Positions 61,254-64,000 of a stretch of DNA of 64,000 nt are shown here, in pieces. A model generated the notes under the pieces. The model made no database searches, was not told the DNA's origin, and saw only the letters and a list, made by a program, of their open reading frames with translations. The DNA is from PFJX01 sp964466195 (GTDB lineage: Bacteria; Pseudomonadota; Gammaproteobacteria; Burkholderiales; Thiobacillaceae). Both the position numbers and the translations under genes were made by a program. The stretch's first letter is position 1. Every line of letters starts with the position of its first letter. The DNA lies in assembly GCA_964466195.1 (NCBI GenBank), contig CAYXMQ010000013.1, forward strand, positions 1 through 64,000, given 5' to 3'.

Positions 61254-63161
61254 TTAACCGCGCCGCTCGACCTGGCTGACATCCCGCACGGCGCCGAACG
61301 CCGCCGATGTGGTCATTGCGGCGTAGGCGCGTAGCGCGGGGGAAACTGCACGTTCACGGTTGACCGGCTTCCAGGCTTGTGCGCCTTTCGCTTCCATTGC
61401 CGTGCGACGCGCGGCCAGTTCGGCATCGGCAACGGCTAGCTGGATCGTGCGGTTGGGGATGTCGATCTCGATGCGGTCGCCTTCCTGCACCAGACCGATC
61501 AACCCGCCTTCCGCCGCTTCCGGCGAGACATGGCCGATGGACAGACCGGAGGTGCCGCCGGAGAAGCGGCCGTCGGTGAGCAGCGCGCAGGCCTTGCCCA
61601 GGCCTTTGGATTTCAGGTAGCTGGTGGGATAGAGCATCTCCTGCATGCCGGGGCCGCCGCGCGGGCCTTCGTAGCGGATGACCACCACGTCGCCCTCTTT
61701 GATCTGGTCGCCCAGGATGGCCTCAACTGCGGCGTCCTGGCTCTCGAAAATGCGCGCAGGTCCGCTGAAGACCCGGATGGTGGAGGTGGGCACGCTGGTG
61801 GTGTAGCGCAGCTGTTCCACCTCGAACATGCTCTCGTCGATGCCGGCGGTCTTCACGATGCAGCCGTCCAGCGCCAGATTGCCGTACAGCACGGCCAGGC
61901 CGCCGTCCTGCGAATAGGCGTGCGTCTTGTCGCGCAGGCAGCCGTTGGCGCGGTCCAGGTCGAGCTCGGGGTAGCGGCGGTTCTGCGAGAACGCCACCTG
62001 CGTCGGCACGCCGCCCGGCGCGGCCTTGTAGAAATCGAACACCGAGACGTCATGCGCCTGCATCACATCCCAGACCTCCAATGCGCCGCCCATGGTGCGG
62101 CTATGCACGGTATGGCATTCGCGATGGATCAGGCCGGCGCGGTCGAGTTCGCCGAGTATGGCCATGACGCCGCCGGCGCGATGCACGTCTTCCATGTGAT
62201 AAAGCTGGGTCGAAGGCGCCACCTTGGCCAGGTTGGGCACGCGGCGCGAAATGCGGTCGATGTCCTTCATCGTGAAATTGACGCCGGCTTCGTGTGCGGC
62301 GGCGAGCAGATGCAGCACGGTGTTGGTGGAGCCGCCCATCGCGACATCCAGGCAGACCGCGTTCTCGAACGCCTCGAAACTGGCGATGGCGCGCGGCAGC
62401 ACGCTCGCGTCGTCCTTCTCGTAATAGCGTTTGGCCAGATCGACGACCAGGCGGCCGGCGCGCAGGAACAACTCCTTGCGGTCGGCATGCGTCGCCAGCA
62501 ACGAACCGTTGCCGGGCAGCGAGAGGCCCAGCGCTTCGGTCAGGCAATTCATCGAATTGGCGGTGAACATGCCGGAACAGGAGCCGCAGGTCGGGCAGGC
62601 GGATCGTTCGGTGGCGGCCACCTCTTCGTCGGAACAGTTTGCATCGGCGGCTTGCACCATCGCATCGACCAGGTCCAGCTTGATCGTCTTGTTGTTCCAG
62701 ATCACCTTGCCGGCTTCCATCGGCCCGCCGGAAACGAACACGGTGGGGATGTTCAGGCGCAGCGCGGCATTCAGCATGCCGGGCGTGATCTTGTCGCAAT
62801 TGGAGATGCACACCAGCGCATCGGCGCAGTGCGCGTTGACCATGTATTCCACCGAGTCGGCGATCAGATCGCGGCTGGGCAGCGAATAAAGCATGCCGCC
62901 GTGGCCCATGGCGATGCCGTCATCGACGGCGATGGTATTGAATTCCTTGGCCACGCCGCCGGCCGCCTCGATTTCGCGCGCCACCAACTGGCCCATGTCC
63001 TTCAGATGCACATGGCCGGGCACGAACTGGGTGAAGGAATTGGCGATGGCGATGATCGGCTTGTCGAAATCGCCATCTTTCATGCCGGTGGCGCGCCACA
63101 AGGCGCGGGCGCCGGCCATGTTGCGGCCATGGGTGGTGGTACGTGAACGGTATGCGGGCAT
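61254..63161 (-). CDS. ilvD: Dihydroxy-acid dehydratase
   Basis: This iron-sulfur enzyme of valine, leucine and isoleucine synthesis has 635 residues. Cluster-binding Cys residues appear in CISNCDKITPGM and ACPTCGSCSGMFTANSMNC; further motifs are HGGMLYSLPSRDLIADSVEYM and the C-terminal TDGRFSGGTSGLSIGHVSPEA. It resembles E. coli IlvD in size class. The ATG at 63161 (MPAYRSRTTTHGRNMAGAR) is preferred over a TTG at 63170. It is divergent from lgt. Confidence 0.95.
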   Translation of the reverse strand: MPAYRSRTTTHGRNMAGARALWRATGMKDGDFDKPIIAIANSFTQFVPGHVHLKDMGQLVAREIEAAGGVAKEFNTIAVDDGIAMGHGGMLYSLPSRDLIADSVEYMVNAHCADALVCISNCDKITPGMLNAALRLNIPTVFVSGGPMEAGKVIWNNKTIKLDLVDAMVQAADANCSDEEVAATERSACPTCGSCSGMFTANSMNCLTEALGLSLPGNGSLLATHADRKELFLRAGRLVVDLAKRYYEKDDASVLPRAIASFEAFENAVCLDVAMGGSTNTVLHLLAAAHEAGVNFTMKDIDRISRRVPNLAKVAPSTQLYHMEDVHRAGGVMAILGELDRAGLIHRECHTVHSRTMGGALEVWDVMQAHDVSVFDFYKAAPGGVPTQVAFSQNRRYPELDLDRANGCLRDKTHAYSQDGGLAVLYGNLALDGCIVKTAGIDESMFEVEQLRYTTSVPTSTIRVFSGPARIFESQDAAVEAILGDQIKEGDVVVIRYEGPRGGPGMQEMLYPTSYLKSKGLGKACALLTDGRFSGGTSGLSIGHVSPEAAEGGLIGLVQEGDRIEIDIPNRTIQLAVADAELAARRTAMEAKGAQAWKPVNRERAVSPALRAYAAMTTSAAFGAVRDVSQVERRG

Positions 63162-63238
63162 GGAATTCAACCTTGAGTCTCTATAATCAGCCGCATTTTA
63201 GCCTAGCTATCGTTGGCTCACCTTCGCAGGCCCGTCTA

Positions 63239-64000
63239 ATGCTCGTCTTTCCCCAGATAGATCCCGTCGCCCTCGCCATAGGCCCATTCTCGCTGCACTG
63301 GTACGGCTTGATGTATGTCGCCGCCTTTGTCGCTTTCATCCTGCTCGGCCGCTGGCGCATCCGCAGCCGGCCCGATAGCCGCTGGAGCGTGCAGGAACTC
63401 GACGATCTGCTGTTCCTCGGCGTCATCGGCGTCATTCTGGGCGGGCGCCTGGGGCAAGTGCTGTTTTACGAACCGGGCTATTACTTCAGCCATCCGATGG
63501 AAATTTTGGCGGTCTGGAAGGGCGGCATGTCGTTCCACGGCGGCCTCATCGGCGTGCTGCTCGCACTGGCCTGGCATGCCCGGAAAAACCGGCGCCGCTT
63601 TCTCGAAGTGGGCGATTTCGTCGCCCCGTTGGTGCCGCTCGGCCTGATGTTCGGCCGCATCGGCAACTTCATCAACGGCGAACTCTGGGGCCGCCCGGCC
63701 GATCCCGCTCTGCCCTGGGCGATGGTCTTCCCGCACGTCGACGACCTGCCGCGCCACCCGTCGCAGCTCTACCAGGCCGGCCTGGAAGGCTTGGCGTTGT
63801 TCGTCCTGCTCTGGCTCTACTCCAGCAAATCGCGTCCGGTCGGCGCCGTTTCCGGCCTGTTTCTGGTCGGCTACGGCGCATTCCGCTTCATCGCCGAATA
63901 TTTCCGCAATCCGGACGACGGCATCCTCGGCTACATGACCTTCAACCTCAGCATGGGTCAATGGCTATCGCTGCCGATGTTGGTTCTAGGCGCGTGGCTG
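63239..64000 (+). CDS. lgt: Prolipoprotein diacylglyceryl transferase (3'-partial)
   Basis: Lgt attaches diacylglycerol to the lipobox Cys, the first step of lipoprotein maturation that lnt (26607) completes. The gene runs off the window end after 254 codons without a stop. It starts MLVFPQIDPVALAIGPFSLHWYGLMY. Conserved motifs are SFHGGLIG and the signature GRIGNFINGELWGRP (phosphatidylglycerol binding), then HPSQLYQAGLEG. Several membrane helices are evident. It is divergent from ilvD, a common betaproteobacterial pair. Confidence 0.94.
   Translation, partial: MLVFPQIDPVALAIGPFSLHWYGLMYVAAFVAFILLGRWRIRSRPDSRWSVQELDDLLFLGVIGVILGGRLGQVLFYEPGYYFSHPMEILAVWKGGMSFHGGLIGVLLALAWHARKNRRRFLEVGDFVAPLVPLGLMFGRIGNFINGELWGRPADPALPWAMVFPHVDDLPRHPSQLYQAGLEGLALFVLLWLYSSKSRPVGAVSGLFLVGYGAFRFIAEYFRNPDDGILGYMTFNLSMGQWLSLPMLVLGAWL

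Noticed and set aside
61530..63146. Plus-strand open frame of 538 codons opposite ilvD
   Set aside because: ilvD motifs are complete on the minus strand; this frame is compositionally a shadow.
63182..63187. TATAAT as the lgt promoter -10
   Set aside because: No -35-like hexamer at the right distance was found, so I do not list it as a promoter.

Overview
The window is one contiguous bacterial chromosome segment (64 kb, high GC) with one 100-base N gap at 792-891. Gene content and order point to a betaproteobacterium of the Nitrosomonadales/Rhodocyclales kind: divergent def-fmt and LysM-dprA-smg-topB, an rsmB-DUF4390-ntrY-ntrX-trkA-trkH string, trxA-rho, rnb-tonB, hemA-prfA-prmC, and PEP-CTERM/exosortase-associated genes. 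No rRNA, tRNA, CRISPR array, insertion sequence or phage gene was seen. No gene-free stretch exceeds about 215 bases, and most of the sequence is ordinary housekeeping DNA.

Layout. 1-8894: a large repetitive surface protein (SdrD B-like repeats, partial, broken by the gap), then its probable type I secretion system (ABC ATPase, HlyD-type adaptor, TolC-type outer membrane protein) in overlapping frames. 8909-10947 (minus): a small exported helical protein with an FNR-like box upstream, fmt and def. 11077-16468 (plus): LysM protein, dprA, smg, topB. 16624-17671: 2-Cys peroxiredoxin and a receiver-like protein. 17841-22058: a PEP-CTERM protein and the convergent TPR protein PrsT of the same sorting system. 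22118-24333: rho, trxA, fdxA. 24334-28363 (minus): aminotransferase, selD, lnt and a MoaD-like protein without its Gly-Gly tail. 28578-31440 (plus): uvrD and a CBS-domain protein. 31454-42231 (minus): two tandem trkH genes, trkA, an apparently frameshifted helical-repeat gene, ntrX, ntrY, a DUF4390 protein with a Tat-type signal, rsmB. 42369-43863: a lone cheZ and a diguanylate cyclase. 43989-52351 (plus): mpl, a four-gene MCE lipid-transport operon, an esterase, RNase II, a TonB-like protein. 52425-53432: fbp. 53527-56542 (minus): an HprK-related kinase A / PqqD-family chaperone / nucleotidyltransferase cassette with a candidate substrate protein. 56577-63161 (minus): prmC, prfA, hemA, a mutarotase, a small membrane protein, ilvD. 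63239-end: lgt, cut by the window edge.

The most interesting signal is regulatory. The PEP-CTERM gene (17841) and the candidate substrate gene of the HprK-related cassette (start 54141, minus) each carry a near-identical 15-base element, TCGGAATTYTTTACA, in the same orientation. It lies about 60-70 bases upstream of a sequence fitting a sigma-54 -24/-12 promoter, and the two spacings differ by 11 bases, about one helical turn. A third copy (19118-19134) lies between PEP-CTERM and prsT without an obvious target. This suggests that the poorly understood HprK-related cassette belongs to the RpoN-dependent regulon that controls PEP-CTERM/exosortase surface proteins. That link is inference from the sequence and is directly testable.
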